In this document: in pieces, positions 17,148 through 25,812 of the stretch
Position numbering within the stretch: the stretch's first letter is position 1
Layout of the letters: each line of letters begins with the position of its first letter
Source of the DNA: Amycolatopsis orientalis DSM 40040 = KCTC 9412
Lineage (GTDB): Bacteria > Actinomycetota > Actinomycetes > Mycobacteriales > Pseudonocardiaceae
Assembly (NCBI RefSeq): GCF_000478275.1
Contig: NZ_ASJB01000051.1
Location: forward strand, 1 to 64,000
Reading direction: 5' to 3'
Length of the DNA stretch: 64,000 bases
Made by a program: the position numbers and the translations under genes
Notes under the pieces: generated by a model
Told to the model about the DNA's origin: nothing
Seen by the model: only the letters and a program-made list of their open reading frames with translations
Databases searched by the model: none

Positions 17148-18562
17148 GCGCCGACAGGGCGCACGTGCCGCAGGTGCCTGAGCACGAAGTACGCGATCGC
17201 GGCCAGTACCAGCGCGGCCAGCCCGGACACCGCGTGCATCCCGCTGGCGAAGGCGTCATGTGCGGGGACCGCGTCGGCGAGCTGGGCCTGGGTGACGGCG
17301 TTGCCCAGGGTCCCGACGGTCGCGATGCCCAGCGCGTAGCCGAACTCGTTGCCGGTCTGCGACAACGAGGCCGCCGAACCGGCCTTCTCCGGCGGCACGG
17401 AACCGACGACCAGATCCGTGCCCAGGGTGATCAGCGGACCGCCGCACAGGCAGGTGATGGCGAAGGCGATCGACGGGATCACCGGACCGGCGCCCGCCTC
17501 GACCTGCGTCAGCAACAGGAATCCGGCGATCGCGCCTGCCAGTCCACCCGCGATGAGGGTCGCGGGACGGAAGCGGCGGGCGAGGATCGGCGCGGTCAGG
17601 AAGCTGACGGTCGACGCGAGCATGCCCGGCAGCAAGGCCAGCGCGGCGCCGACCGGTGAAAGCTCCAGGACGATCTGGAAGAACTGCGCGACGAACAGCA
17701 TCGTCGTGCCACCGAGCATGGTGAACGCGCACATCCCGCCCAGCGCCGTCGTGAACGCGCGGCTGCGGAAGAGCTTCAGGTCGATCAGCGGGTCGGCGAG
17801 CGTGCGCTGACGGCGCACGAAGACCACGCCGAAACCGAGGCCGATCAAGAGCGAGACCACCGGGACCACGTGCACGCCTTCACGGGCGAGTTCCTTGATG
17901 CCGTAGACCGCGGGCAGGATCGTGACCAGCGAAAGCACGACACTCGTCAGATCGATGCGGCCCGCGTTCTCGTTGCGGTACTCGGGCAGGAGCTTCGGTC
18001 CCACGATCAGCAGCAGGACCATCGCGGGGACGCCGAGCAGGAACACCGAACCCCACCAGAAGTGCTCCAGCAGCACGCCGCCGACCATCGGGCCCACGAT
18101 CGCGCCGACGGTGAAGCAGCCCGCCCAGATCCCGATCGCGAGCGAACGCTGGCGGCTGTCGAGGAAGAGGTTGCTGATCAGGGCGAGGGTCGAGGGCGCG
18201 AGCGTCGCGCCGGCGATCCCGAGGACCGCGCGGGCGGCGATGAGCATCAGCGCGCTGGTCGAGAACGCCGCCAGCACGGACGCCAGGCCGAACGCCGTGG
18301 CGCCGACGAGCAGCAGCCTCCGGCGGCCGATGCGGTCGCCGAGGGTGCCCATGGTGACCATGAAGCCGGCGATCATGAAGCCGTAGACGTCCATGATCCA
18401 CAACTGCTGGGTGCTGTCGGCGCCGAGGCTCTGGCTGAGCTTCGGCAGCGCGAGGATCAGCACGAAGACGTCGAGGGAGACCAGGAAGGTGGGCAGGGCC
18501 AGCACGGCCAGCCCGACCCACTCCCGGCGTCCCGCCCGCATCGGGGTCATGGTGGTCGTCAT
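17144..18562 (-). CDS. MFS drug exporter, DHA2 (14 TM) family
   Basis: The 472-residue membrane protein resembles SmvA/EmrB-type multidrug exporters driven by proton antiport. Family motifs: motif D1 near TM1 (LPTFLVSLDVFVLILALPKL), motif A GTLGDRIGRRRLLL, and motif C-like GATLAPSTLALISNLF. About 14 hydrophobic segments are seen. Likely substrates are cationic dyes, quaternary ammonium compounds or natural products; none is proven. The ATG at 18562 is within a short run of Met codons (MTTTMTPM). No dedicated regulator is adjacent. Confidence 0.88.
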   Translation of the reverse strand: MTTTMTPMRAGRREWVGLAVLALPTFLVSLDVFVLILALPKLSQSLGADSTQQLWIMDVYGFMIAGFMVTMGTLGDRIGRRRLLLVGATAFGLASVLAAFSTSALMLIAARAVLGIAGATLAPSTLALISNLFLDSRQRSLAIGIWAGCFTVGAIVGPMVGGVLLEHFWWGSVFLLGVPAMVLLLIVGPKLLPEYRNENAGRIDLTSVVLSLVTILPAVYGIKELAREGVHVVPVVSLLIGLGFGVVFVRRQRTLADPLIDLKLFRSRAFTTALGGMCAFTMLGGTTMLFVAQFFQIVLELSPVGAALALLPGMLASTVSFLTAPILARRFRPATLIAGGLAGAIAGFLLLTQVEAGAGPVIPSIAFAITCLCGGPLITLGTDLVVGSVPPEKAGSAASLSQTGNEFGYALGIATVGTLGNAVTQAQLADAVPAHDAFASGMHAVSGLAALVLAAIAYFVLRHLRHVRPVGA

Positions 18563-18646
18563 GGTCCGGTCCTTTCGTCGCAGTGGCTGCCTTCACCACT
18601 GCGTCGAACCCGTGGACCGGATTTCGACATGGCCCCGGGATCTTTT

Positions 18647-19213
18647 TCAGACCCCGGTGAGGATCAGCACGCCGATGCCGACGAGGACGACCGGCAGGAG
18701 CAGGTGACCCCAGCGCGCCAGGGCGCGGGCGATCACCGGGCGGGTGGCGAAATACCCGCCGGCCGCGCACCAGACCGCCACGAGCGCGAGGAACACGGCG
18801 GCGTACACGATCAACTCGCCGGCGCCGGTGTTGGCGAACACGGGAACGTAGACGCCGATGTTGTCGCCGCCGTTGGCGAAGGTCACCCCCGCCACGGCGA
18901 GGACGCCGGGACCGACCTCGGGCTCCTCGTCGTCCGTGCCGCGCTCACGCCAGACGCGCCACGCCGCGCGGAGGCCGAGCAGCAGCGGTACCACCCCGAG
19001 CCACGGGAGGACGGCGTCCGGCAGCAGACCGGCCCCGAACGCCCCGGCGAGCGAAACGGCGAGGATCCCGGCGAACCCGAGGTACTGCCCGGCCACCACC
19101 TTCGCCGTGCCCCCGCGCCCACCCGCGCGGCCGAAGAAGAGCGCGAGCAGCACGAGGTCGTCGACGTTGGTGACCGCGAACATGCCCACGGCCTGGCCAA
19201 CCGAATTCAGCAC
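18647..19213 (-). CDS. CadD-family cadmium resistance / cation transporter
   Basis: The 188-residue protein has five to six TM segments. Two family motifs are seen: AVTNVDDLVLLALFF at the N-terminus and GVTFANGGDNIGVYVPVFA in the middle, matching the inverted duplicate acid-rich signatures of CadD and related transporters. It would move divalent cations or other small solutes across the membrane. Length is close to the usual 200. Its start codon region carries a short repeat (19213-19233) also found inside a coding gene at 49168. It is 21 bp downstream of ptsI on the same strand. Confidence 0.85.
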   Translation of the reverse strand: MLNSVGQAVGMFAVTNVDDLVLLALFFGRAGGRGGTAKVVAGQYLGFAGILAVSLAGAFGAGLLPDAVLPWLGVVPLLLGLRAAWRVWRERGTDDEEPEVGPGVLAVAGVTFANGGDNIGVYVPVFANTGAGELIVYAAVFLALVAVWCAAGGYFATRPVIARALARWGHLLLPVVLVGIGVLILTGV

Positions 19214-19233
19214 GGCGGGAGCAAGGGACCTTT
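19213..19233. repeat. 21-bp short repeat, copy 1 (GGAGCAAGGGACCTTT type)
   Basis: CGGCGGGAGCAAGGGACCTTT is identical at 49168-49188 and continues similarly for seven more bases. This copy lies between ptsI and the CadD-type gene, where intergenic repeats normally sit. The second copy is inside a coding sequence. Confidence 0.7.
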
Positions 19234-19234
19234 G

Positions 19235-20872
19235 CTATCGCTTCCCGGCGGCGGCCGTCCTGGCCTCGACGGGATCCGCCGTGGCCAGGACCGCCTCGGC
19301 GAGCGCTTCGCATTCGGCCAGCGTCGTGGCCGCCAGGCTCGCGCCGACCGCGCGGACGGCGGGCGCGTTCATCGACAGGCTGGTCAGGCCGAGCCCGGCC
19401 AGTACCAGCGCGAGCCGCGGGTCGGCGGCGGCCTCACCGCAGACACCGGCGGGTTTGCCGGTGTCCTTGGCGGCCTGGCCGATGACCTTGAGCAGGCGCA
19501 GCAGGCCGGGCTGCCAGGGATCGTTGAGCTTGGCGACCGCGCCGAGCTGACGATCGGCGGCGAAGGTGTACTGCGCGAGGTCGTTGGTGCCGACGGAGAC
19601 GAAGTCGACCACGTCGAGGATCTCGCGGGCGGTCAACGCGGCGGCCGGGATCTCGATCATCACGCCGGCGCGGGCGATACCGGCGGCCCGGACGCGCTCG
19701 GCGAACCAGGCGGCCTCGGCGGCGGTGGCGACCATCGGCGCCATCACCGACACCTCGGCGCCGGAGTCCTGCGCGGCCCCCGCGATGGCTTCGAGCTGGC
19801 GGTCGAGGATCTCGGGCCGGTCGAACGCGACGCGAAGCCCGCGTACGCCGAGAGCCGGGTTCGGCTCGACCTCGGGCTCCAGGAAGGCGAGGGGCTTGTC
19901 CGCACCCGCGTCGAGGGTGCGGACGATGACCGGCTTGCCGCGGAACGGCGAGAGCACGGCGGTGTAGGCCTTGCGCTGCTCTTCGACGGTCGGTTCGGCG
20001 GAGGCGTCGAGATAGCAGAACTCGGTGCGGAAGAGGCCGACGCCTTCGGCTCCCGCTTCGGCCGCGGCCTGGGCGTCGGTGGCGGACCCGACGTTGCCGA
20101 GCACCTTCACGCGGTGGCCGTCGGCGGTCGCGCCGGTGCCGTCCCAGTCGATCGCGCCGGTCTTGGCGGCCGTGACGACGGCGGCGTTCGGGTCCGCGAG
20201 TGCGACCACGCCGGTGTCACCGTCCACCGCAAGCGCTTGCGCGTCGAGAGCGAGGATCCCGCGCACGGCGACCACGGCGGGAATGCCGAGCGCGCGGGCG
20301 AGGATCGCGGTGTGGCTGGTGGGGCCGCCCTCTTCGGTGACGAGCGCGAGCACCTTGTCCGGGTCGAGGCCGGCGGTGTCGGCGGGAGCGAGGTCCCGCG
20401 CCACCAGCACGCTCGGCGACTCCAGATCGGGAACCCCCGGGGGCGCGATCCCGAGCAGTTCGGCGACCAGCCTGTCGCGCACGTCGCGCACGTCGCGGGC
20501 CCGCTCGGCCATGTAGCCACCGGCGGCCGCGAGCGCGTCGGCGAACTTCTCCGCCGCCTGGTGCACCGCACGCGGCGCGGGCAGGTTCTGGGTCTTGACC
20601 AGCGCCTCCGCCGAGGAGACGAGAGCCGGGTCGGCCGCCATGGCCGCGGTGGTGATGAGAATCGTCGCGGCCTCACCGGTCGCGGTCTCGGCCAGCTTCT
20701 CTAGCCGGGCCGCCACGATCTGGGCCGCCGGGGCGATCCGGGCGGCCTCGGCGGCGGGATCGGCCGGTGCCGGCGTGCTCGCGGGTTCGCCGAGGGGTTC
20801 GGCGACTCGGACGACGGGACCGCTCGCGCGGCCGGGACTGACGGCGACCCCGCTCAGTGACTCAGACGGCAT
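19235..20872 (-). CDS. ptsI: PTS enzyme I (phosphoenolpyruvate-protein phosphotransferase)
   Basis: The 545-residue cytosolic enzyme takes phosphate from PEP onto a His and passes it to HPr for sugar uptake. Order of features: N-terminal swivelling domain, active-site His187 in GGPTSHTAIL, then the C-terminal TIM barrel with VGLFRTEF, PVIVRTLDAGADKPL, VGTNDLAQYTFAADR and GVCGEAAADP, the PEP and Mg-binding motifs. Length is slightly shorter than E. coli EI (575). HPr and EII genes are not in the window. A perfect DasR-type site overlaps the start codon, so GlcNAc-linked repression is expected. No strong Shine-Dalgarno sequence is present before the ATG. Confidence 0.95.
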   Translation of the reverse strand: MPSESLSGVAVSPGRASGPVVRVAEPLGEPASTPAPADPAAEAARIAPAAQIVAARLEKLAETATGEAATILITTAAMAADPALVSSAEALVKTQNLPAPRAVHQAAEKFADALAAAGGYMAERARDVRDVRDRLVAELLGIAPPGVPDLESPSVLVARDLAPADTAGLDPDKVLALVTEEGGPTSHTAILARALGIPAVVAVRGILALDAQALAVDGDTGVVALADPNAAVVTAAKTGAIDWDGTGATADGHRVKVLGNVGSATDAQAAAEAGAEGVGLFRTEFCYLDASAEPTVEEQRKAYTAVLSPFRGKPVIVRTLDAGADKPLAFLEPEVEPNPALGVRGLRVAFDRPEILDRQLEAIAGAAQDSGAEVSVMAPMVATAAEAAWFAERVRAAGIARAGVMIEIPAAALTAREILDVVDFVSVGTNDLAQYTFAADRQLGAVAKLNDPWQPGLLRLLKVIGQAAKDTGKPAGVCGEAAADPRLALVLAGLGLTSLSMNAPAVRAVGASLAATTLAECEALAEAVLATADPVEARTAAAGKR

Positions 20873-20884
20873 GGTCTAGACCAT
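20871..20884. promoter_or_regulatory. DasR-responsive element (dre) on ptsI start
   Basis: ATGGTCTAGACCAT is a perfect 14-bp palindrome containing TGGTCTAGACCA, the core of the dre consensus bound by the GntR regulator DasR in streptomycetes, where pts genes are known targets. It overlaps the ATG of ptsI, so binding would block initiation or elongation. This links ptsI here to N-acetylglucosamine sensing. Confidence 0.85.
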
Positions 20885-20940
20885 ATCTCATGGAGGGCGT
20901 GACCTGACTCATAGCCGACAGCACAACACAGAAGAAGACA

Positions 20941-21801
20941 TCATTCCAGTTCGGACGCCGTCGGGTAGGAAGGCTGCGCGCCCTGGCGGGTCACGGTGAT
21001 CGCCGCGACCTTCACCGCCCGGCGCGCCGCGTCGGCCAGCTTCTCGCCTTTCGCGAGCGACGTGGCGAGCGCACCGGCGAAGGCGTCCCCGGCCCCCGTC
21101 GTGTCGACCGCCTCGACCTTCGGCGAGGGCACCTCGATCACGCCGTCCGCGGTCACCACCGCCGCCCCCTTCGCCCCGAGCGTCACGACAGCGGCCTTCG
21201 GCCCGAGGTCGAGCAACTTCGGGAAATCGGCGTCACCGCCGAGAAGGAAGGCGGCCTCGTGCTCGTTGACCAGCAGGACGTCGAGATTCTGAAGCGTCTT
21301 CGCGGAAAGCTCGGCCGCCGGCGACAGGTTCAGCAACGTCCGGACTCCGGCCTCGACCGCCTTCGCCACCGCGCGTTCGACGGTTTCGAGGGGAATCTCC
21401 AGCGACAGCACCACGATCTCGGCGCCGTCGAGATCGACGTCCTCGGGCCGCAAAGCGGAGTTGGCGCCGGGCGAGACGAGGATCGAGTTCTCGCCGTCGG
21501 GCGTGACCGTGATGTACGCGATCCCGGTTGGACGCTCGCTGGTGCGCAACGGCTTCGTGTCGACACCGGACTCGGCCAGCGACCGCTTGAGCAGCTCGCC
21601 GTACGGGTCGTCGCCGACCGCGCCGAGCAACGCGACATCGGCCCCGAGCCGGGCCGCGGCGACCGCCGTATTGGCACCTTTGCCACCCGGCGACAAGATC
21701 GTGTCGCCACCGAGTACGGTTTCGCCACCCCCCGGTCGCCGGTCGACCGGGACGACAAGATCGGCGTTGGCGGAACCGATGACCAGTACCTGAGAAGTCA
21801 T
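20941..21801 (-). CDS. rbsK: PfkB-family carbohydrate kinase, ribokinase-like
   Basis: This 286-residue cytosolic sugar kinase has ribokinase motifs: N-terminal VLVIGSANADLVVPVDRRP, GGKGANTAVAAARLGA (PfkB signature 1), NLSPAAEL and the C-terminal DTTGAGDAFAGALA anion hole with catalytic Asp. It would phosphorylate ribose or a related sugar with ATP. The ATG at 21801 gives the standard N-terminus (MTSQVLV); 21813 (MVSSMTSQ) is an alternative. No ribose transporter or LacI gene is adjacent. The exact sugar is inferred only from family likeness. Confidence 0.85.
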   Translation of the reverse strand: MTSQVLVIGSANADLVVPVDRRPGGGETVLGGDTILSPGGKGANTAVAAARLGADVALLGAVGDDPYGELLKRSLAESGVDTKPLRTSERPTGIAYITVTPDGENSILVSPGANSALRPEDVDLDGAEIVVLSLEIPLETVERAVAKAVEAGVRTLLNLSPAAELSAKTLQNLDVLLVNEHEAAFLLGGDADFPKLLDLGPKAAVVTLGAKGAAVVTADGVIEVPSPKVEAVDTTGAGDAFAGALATSLAKGEKLADAARRAVKVAAITVTRQGAQPSYPTASELE

Positions 21802-22128
21802 GGAGGAAACCATCCCATGACCAGCTGTTGTCCGGTCATGTCCCGTCCGTTGACGAAGATGTGAAGAACTTTGTAACTTTCCCGGCGCCTGGTGCGACAA
21901 TCAGGCGAGCAGCGGAACGCCGTCACTCTTTCGGGGGATAACCCTCCCTCGGACGTCACTTCGGCGACAACCCCCGCTCTTCAGATGCGTTGCCGCGTTC
22001 ACGCGGTGACGTTGCCCCGATCCCGGCGATGGCCGAGATCAGGGCATCGGGTCGCCGGCGTCGATCACGTAGCCCCCCGAGTGATCGGCGCCGGCGGCGC
22101 CCCGCTTCGTTCTGGCGGGGCGCCGCAC
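21802..22128 (+). other. 327-bp gene-free region with a possible small RNA
   Basis: No convincing protein gene is seen. On the plus strand TTTGTAACTTTCC ... GACAAT (about 21871-21901) could be a promoter. A short hairpin follows (CGCCTG-N10-CAGGCG, 21886-21907), then a C/G-rich stretch and the strong hairpin at 22094-22126. A plus-strand transcript of roughly 200 nt would thus end at a terminator without encoding a protein. Equally, the area may simply hold the rbsK promoter and the terminator of the minus-strand gene at 22129. Confidence 0.3.
22094..22126. terminator. 12-bp stem-loop terminator
   Basis: GCGGCGCCCCGC pairs perfectly with 22115-22126 around a 9-base loop. It lies two bases beyond the stop of the minus-strand ESX-linked operon (22129) and is the likely terminator of that operon. 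No U-run is evident. Confidence 0.75.
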
Positions 22129-23301
22129 TCAAGACCCAACCGTGTTCTGCGGGATTCCCCGGTACTCGCTCAGCCTGTCCGGCCGGATCATCGTCATCGC
22201 GGTCCGGATCTCGGCGAACGCGGCGTCGCTGAACGCCTCAGGAATCCGGTAGCCGTTCACGACCGGCGGAAGTGGACGGCCGTCGAGGTTCGCCCCGATC
22301 TCCCATAGCCCTTTCAGCGTTCGATGACGCTTCGCGAAATCCTCGTCGAGAGGGAAGAAGTCGATCATCCGCAAGGTGCGTTTGCCATCGGTGACGGTGG
22401 TCAGCCGAAGCTCGCGGAGGTCTTCCCAGCCAATCTCGAAGGTCGCCTTGTCACGGCGGAACCAGCGAATTCCTTCGACCGACACCGTGAACTTGGTGCA
22501 CCAGGTCGCCTTTTTCCATCGCGCTGGAGTGCAGAACCACAGCCAGGCGGGAGAGAGGAGTCCGATCGCCGCGATCGTGAGAGTCGCTTCGCGGAGCTCC
22601 GTTCCGCGTCCCGCGGTGAAACCTACGATCCCGGAGATGACGGCGACAACGAAGATCAACGCGCAAATGCGCCAGAACTTGCCGGATGACCAATCGTTGG
22701 GCGTGACCGTCCTCGAAGCCGTCGCAGGAAGGCCAGTAGGAGCCGCCACGCCACCCAGCTGGCGAACTGACGTGAAAGAAAGCGAGGTGGTCAAGGGTGG
22801 CTCGGTGACAGGTTTGCGGAAACGCTTGTTCCGTCGCCAGTGGGCGAACAGGCCCAACCCCACGACCCCGACGACCGGAGGTGCGACGCTCCACCACGGA
22901 AGGTCGCTCTTGAAATCCCGGGCGTAGTACCTTCCGAGTTCTTTGACGCGGACCGGCTTACCGATATCGGCCGGTGTCAGCTCGTCAGGGAACGAGCGTG
23001 CCGCCACCACTTTCTCACTGAACCGGGATGAATACGGGCGAACCTCGATGTCGCAAACCCAGTAGTAGCCGATCCCGGCGCTGCTCAGCGGCCCTATCTC
23101 CTCGCAAGTCTTCACCGTCGCCATATCGGCCGACCCGCCCGTTTCCTCTTCACCGTGGGACACCATCCCGCGGCCGATCAGGGTCCAGCAGATCAGCGCG
23201 TAGATGAGCACACCGACGGCGACGCCGGCCACCTTCCACGGGGATCTGCGCGTCACAGTGGGAACTGCTTCGTACCCGGTTATCAGAAGGCTGTTACTCA
23301 C
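22129..23301 (-). CDS. Membrane protein of an ESX-linked operon (DUF6346-like)
   Basis: The 390-residue protein has an N-terminal TM (VAGVAVGVLIYALICWTLI), an extracellular segment with two Cys (TCEEIG, WVCDIEV) and a second TM (WWSVAPPVVGVVGLGLFAHW) in the first 170 residues, then a second unit with two TMs (ICALIFVVAVISGIVGFTAG, LTIAAIGLLSPAWLWF) and a soluble PH-like C-terminal domain (WKKATWCTKFTVSVEGIRWF...). The N-terminal part resembles DUF6346 proteins of actinobacteria. Its ATG overlaps the stop of the upstream WXG-like gene (ATGA), so it belongs to the YbaB/EspC-like/WXG-like operon. It may bind or receive the secreted partner; function unknown. Confidence 0.75.
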   Translation of the reverse strand: MSNSLLITGYEAVPTVTRRSPWKVAGVAVGVLIYALICWTLIGRGMVSHGEEETGGSADMATVKTCEEIGPLSSAGIGYYWVCDIEVRPYSSRFSEKVVAARSFPDELTPADIGKPVRVKELGRYYARDFKSDLPWWSVAPPVVGVVGLGLFAHWRRNKRFRKPVTEPPLTTSLSFTSVRQLGGVAAPTGLPATASRTVTPNDWSSGKFWRICALIFVVAVISGIVGFTAGRGTELREATLTIAAIGLLSPAWLWFCTPARWKKATWCTKFTVSVEGIRWFRRDKATFEIGWEDLRELRLTTVTDGKRTLRMIDFFPLDEDFAKRHRTLKGLWEIGANLDGRPLPPVVNGYRIPEAFSDAAFAEIRTAMTMIRPDRLSEYRGIPQNTVGS

Positions 23302-24311
23302 TGGATCGACCCGGATATCCGTTGCGTGCCGGGTTGCTCGAAAATCGGCTCCGGCTCGGCAGTGCGCCTGGAGCCGACTGCTCCGTTTGCCTTCTCTGGC
23401 GGCTTCGGTTCACCAGTGGCGTTGATGGTGGTCTCTCGCCGGTCGCGCGCCTTGTCTTCCGACGCGCTCTTGACCACCTCTTTGACGGCCGTCTTCCCCG
23501 CTTCTTTCGCCACCTCCCAGAAAGCACCCATGCCCGCGCCTTCGAACACGTCGCCCTTCTTGAGGAGGTCGCCGACGTTCTTGTAGAAGTCCATCAACAT
23601 GGACTTCGCGCGCATGAGGACGCGCATCAGCTTCTCGGCCCATGTCATGGCTTCGGTGCTTTTTTCGATCGCGAAGGGAACGCCCTCCGCCGCCAAAGCG
23701 GCAGGGTAGGCAGGCGGCGGATACCTGGCGATGATCATGACGATCTTCGCCAGGGTGTCGGTGATCAGGTCGCGAATAATCGTTCGCACCACTGAGAGCA
23801 CTGTCTTGCAGATGTTGATGATGTTCCCGGCGCGCTCGGCAAGCCGTACGATTTCCCGGTACCCGTTGAGCTGCTTTTGCACATAGGCGCGGTACGCGTC
23901 GGCTCCGGCGCCCGACCAATCCATGCAGTTCTTTTGCACCTCATCGGTCAGCTCTTCGGCCGTCGTCTTGACGTACTTGCCGACCTCCAGCCATTTCTGC
24001 ACCTCGAGATCAAGTGCGTCTTGGTCGCCGGAAACCCAGTTCAGAGGTTCCTTCAAGAAGTCGACGTGCTCGATGATCCAACCGAAACCCCAGCTCATCA
24101 GGGTTTCCAGAGGGTTCTTGATCACATCGACGATATCCGGGACCGCTCCCGCCAGGCTGAGGAGTCCCTCCGTCCAATCACCGTTCGCGAGCTTTTCGAC
24201 ACCGCCCGCCAGATCTTGGATCGCGCCCGCGCCTTCCAGCGCGTTGTCCACCTTGTACTTCTCGGCGTCCGTTTCGCTCTTGGCACTCTTGAGGACGTCG
24301 TTCTCAGCCAC
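23298..24311 (-). CDS. WXG100-like / ESX-associated helical protein
   Basis: The 337-residue, mostly helical protein has the WxG turn WSGAGADAYRAYVQKQLNGY at about residues 132-150, flanked by long helices, as in WXG100/PPE-like type VII substrates. An earlier helical region and an amphipathic C-terminal part (about residues 180-290) with hydrophobic stretches (IIRDLITDTLAKIVMIIARY) follow, then a basic/Pro-rich tail. No toxin domain is recognisable. It overlaps the EspC-like gene by 8 bases and the downstream membrane-protein gene by 4, indicating one operon. It is probably exported, or a component of a type VII-type complex encoded elsewhere. Confidence 0.78.
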   Translation of the reverse strand: MAENDVLKSAKSETDAEKYKVDNALEGAGAIQDLAGGVEKLANGDWTEGLLSLAGAVPDIVDVIKNPLETLMSWGFGWIIEHVDFLKEPLNWVSGDQDALDLEVQKWLEVGKYVKTTAEELTDEVQKNCMDWSGAGADAYRAYVQKQLNGYREIVRLAERAGNIINICKTVLSVVRTIIRDLITDTLAKIVMIIARYPPPAYPAALAAEGVPFAIEKSTEAMTWAEKLMRVLMRAKSMLMDFYKNVGDLLKKGDVFEGAGMGAFWEVAKEAGKTAVKEVVKSASEDKARDRRETTINATGEPKPPEKANGAVGSRRTAEPEPIFEQPGTQRISGSIQ

Positions 24312-24642
24312 GTTCCACCTGCTCTGCCCGCTTCAGAAGATCCACCGCGTCCTGGTCGGTCACCCGGCGTACTTCGGCCCATTTCCGCACCGCGGCGACA
24401 TGGTGCTCGCCTGCCGAGATCGCGGACTGCAGAGCCTCGCGCACGTTCTCCGAAAGGTTGTTGCAGATCAACGGCATCCCGCACATGTTGCCGATCAGTC
24501 CGAAGGCCAACATGTCCACACGATCTCTGTCCGCGTCGAGCGCGGTCCGCAAATGCTCGTGCGTCTGCTCCACTTGTTTGGCGTGTTCGTCGATCTGGTC
24601 CGGGTTTACGTCGAAACCCTGACCTGCCTGCGGCTGCCCCAT
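24304..24642 (-). CDS. EspC/ESX-1-associated small protein
   Basis: The 112-residue helical protein resembles the EspC-type (T7SS_ESX_EspC) family: F(D)VNPDQIDEHAKQVEQTHEHL at the N-terminus, then the central LAFGLIGNMCG turn and a C-terminal helix. Such proteins are secreted or co-secreted with ESX substrates. It starts at the ATG at 24642 and overlaps the downstream WXG-like gene by 8 bp. Function is inferred from likeness and operon position. Confidence 0.78.
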   Translation of the reverse strand: MGQPQAGQGFDVNPDQIDEHAKQVEQTHEHLRTALDADRDRVDMLAFGLIGNMCGMPLICNNLSENVREALQSAISAGEHHVAAVRKWAEVRRVTDQDAVDLLKRAEQVERG

Positions 24643-24666
24643 GGTTTCCCTCCCTCGAGTACCCGC

Positions 24667-25212
24667 TCAGCGCAGGAAGTCGCCGCCGGTGAAGTAGTCG
24701 TCCTCGTGGTCCGTCTGCTGCCGACGCGCGGCACGCGGCGGCGCGGGAGGGGCCGGGGGTGCGGGCGGCTTGGGGGCAGGCGGCGGAGGCGTGTCGAGTT
24801 CCTCTTCGGCGACGAAGCGGTCGTCCTCGTCCGCCTCCCGGTGGCCGCCCTCGACGAAACCGGTCGGCTCGGGTTCCGGGTATTCGTTGTGCAGCTGGTT
24901 GACCAGCTCGTTCATCGTCTCGGTGCCCGCGATGGACGGGACGCCGGTCTGCATCGCGCCTGCCAGTTTGCTCTGGGCGCTTTGGACGACGCGGAGGATC
25001 TCCTGCGCGAGCGCCGGGTTGTCCCGTACCGAGGGGCCGATCTCCAGGCCCACCAGGTTCCCCGCGTGGTTGACCCTGACCGAGATCTGGCCGTCCTTGC
25101 TGCGTTCGGACACCGAGACGCTTTCGATCTCGGTGCGCATCTGATTCGCCTTCCGCTGCGCGTCGGCCAGCTTGGCCTCGAAATCAGCGAAGAGCTGCTC
25201 AGGGTTCGACAC
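24667..25212 (-). CDS. YbaB/EbfC family protein, ESX-associated
   Basis: The 181-residue protein has a YbaB-like alpha-beta domain (about residues 1-100: FEAKLADAQRKANQMRTEIE and ISVRVNHAGNLVGLEIG) followed by an acidic, Pro-rich tail (PPPPAPKPPAPPAPPAPP) ending in DYFTGGDFLR. In mycobacteria a YbaB-fold protein (EspL) acts inside an ESX-1 locus as a factor needed for secreted Esp proteins. A similar gene sits at the head of the toxin operon at 34230. It probably opens the operon with the EspC-like and WXG-like genes. Confidence 0.85.
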   Translation of the reverse strand: MSNPEQLFADFEAKLADAQRKANQMRTEIESVSVSERSKDGQISVRVNHAGNLVGLEIGPSVRDNPALAQEILRVVQSAQSKLAGAMQTGVPSIAGTETMNELVNQLHNEYPEPEPTGFVEGGHREADEDDRFVAEEELDTPPPPAPKPPAPPAPPAPPRAARRQQTDHEDDYFTGGDFLR

Positions 25213-25402
25213 GCGAACCTCCCCTGTTCACGTCGTAGCCATTCGGCGACCGAGTGTGGCATACGCGTCTGACATCGGGGAACGTTTCGCGCGCATCCGC
25301 ACCCCGGTCGTGTGGATCACCACAGCGGACCCCGGTTTTCCCTACCGGACGTGGTGGCCAGCCCGGTGTTCACGCAGGTCAGCGACCCATAGCGTGCTGG
25401 GC

Positions 25403-25774
25403 ATGACGATTCAGGACTGGAAACGCGCGATCTACGCGCTTCTCGCACTTCCGGGTTACCTCGGGGGCGCGAAGGTCCAGCGCGGACTCGCGCGGCGCTG
25501 GCTCGGACAGGACGGCGGGACCCGACCGCGGTTCGTGGCGGCCTTCGGTCCGAGTGTGGTCGCGTTCCTTCTCGCTTTGCTGCTTTTCTATCTCGTCGGG
25601 CGCATCGCGACCTACGGCCTCTTCTGGTCGGGGAGCGACCCGGAGGGTACCTGGGGCGGGCCGACGCTGGCGGGGGCCTGGATCGTGCATTTCTTCATCG
25701 CGCTGGGAATGGCCGTTCCGATCTTCCTGGCGCTCCGGCCGCTCACCAGACTCCAGGCTCGCCTGCTGGGTTGA
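25403..25774 (+). CDS. Small membrane protein of unknown function
   Basis: The 123-residue protein has two TM segments (SVVAFLLALLLFYLVGRIATYGLF and AGAWIVHFFIALGMAVPIFLALRP) and a basic N-terminus. No domain is recognised. It begins at an ATG at 25403 and lies 38 bp upstream of a TetR gene on the same strand; it may belong to the same transcript. Confidence 0.65.
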   Translation: MTIQDWKRAIYALLALPGYLGGAKVQRGLARRWLGQDGGTRPRFVAAFGPSVVAFLLALLLFYLVGRIATYGLFWSGSDPEGTWGGPTLAGAWIVHFFIALGMAVPIFLALRPLTRLQARLLG

Positions 25775-25812
25775 TGCCGGGTAATGCCGCACTGACCACC
25801 TAGAATGCCCGG

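Noticed and set aside
17870..20704. 944-codon plus-strand frame across the MFS, CadD and ptsI genes
   Set aside because: It runs across three recognised minus-strand genes and their gaps with no recognisable protein features.
21802..22128. c-di-AMP (ydaO) riboswitch
   Set aside because: A structured, promoter-proximal, gene-free region suggested it, but the core sequence of that riboswitch was not found and no cell-wall hydrolase gene follows.
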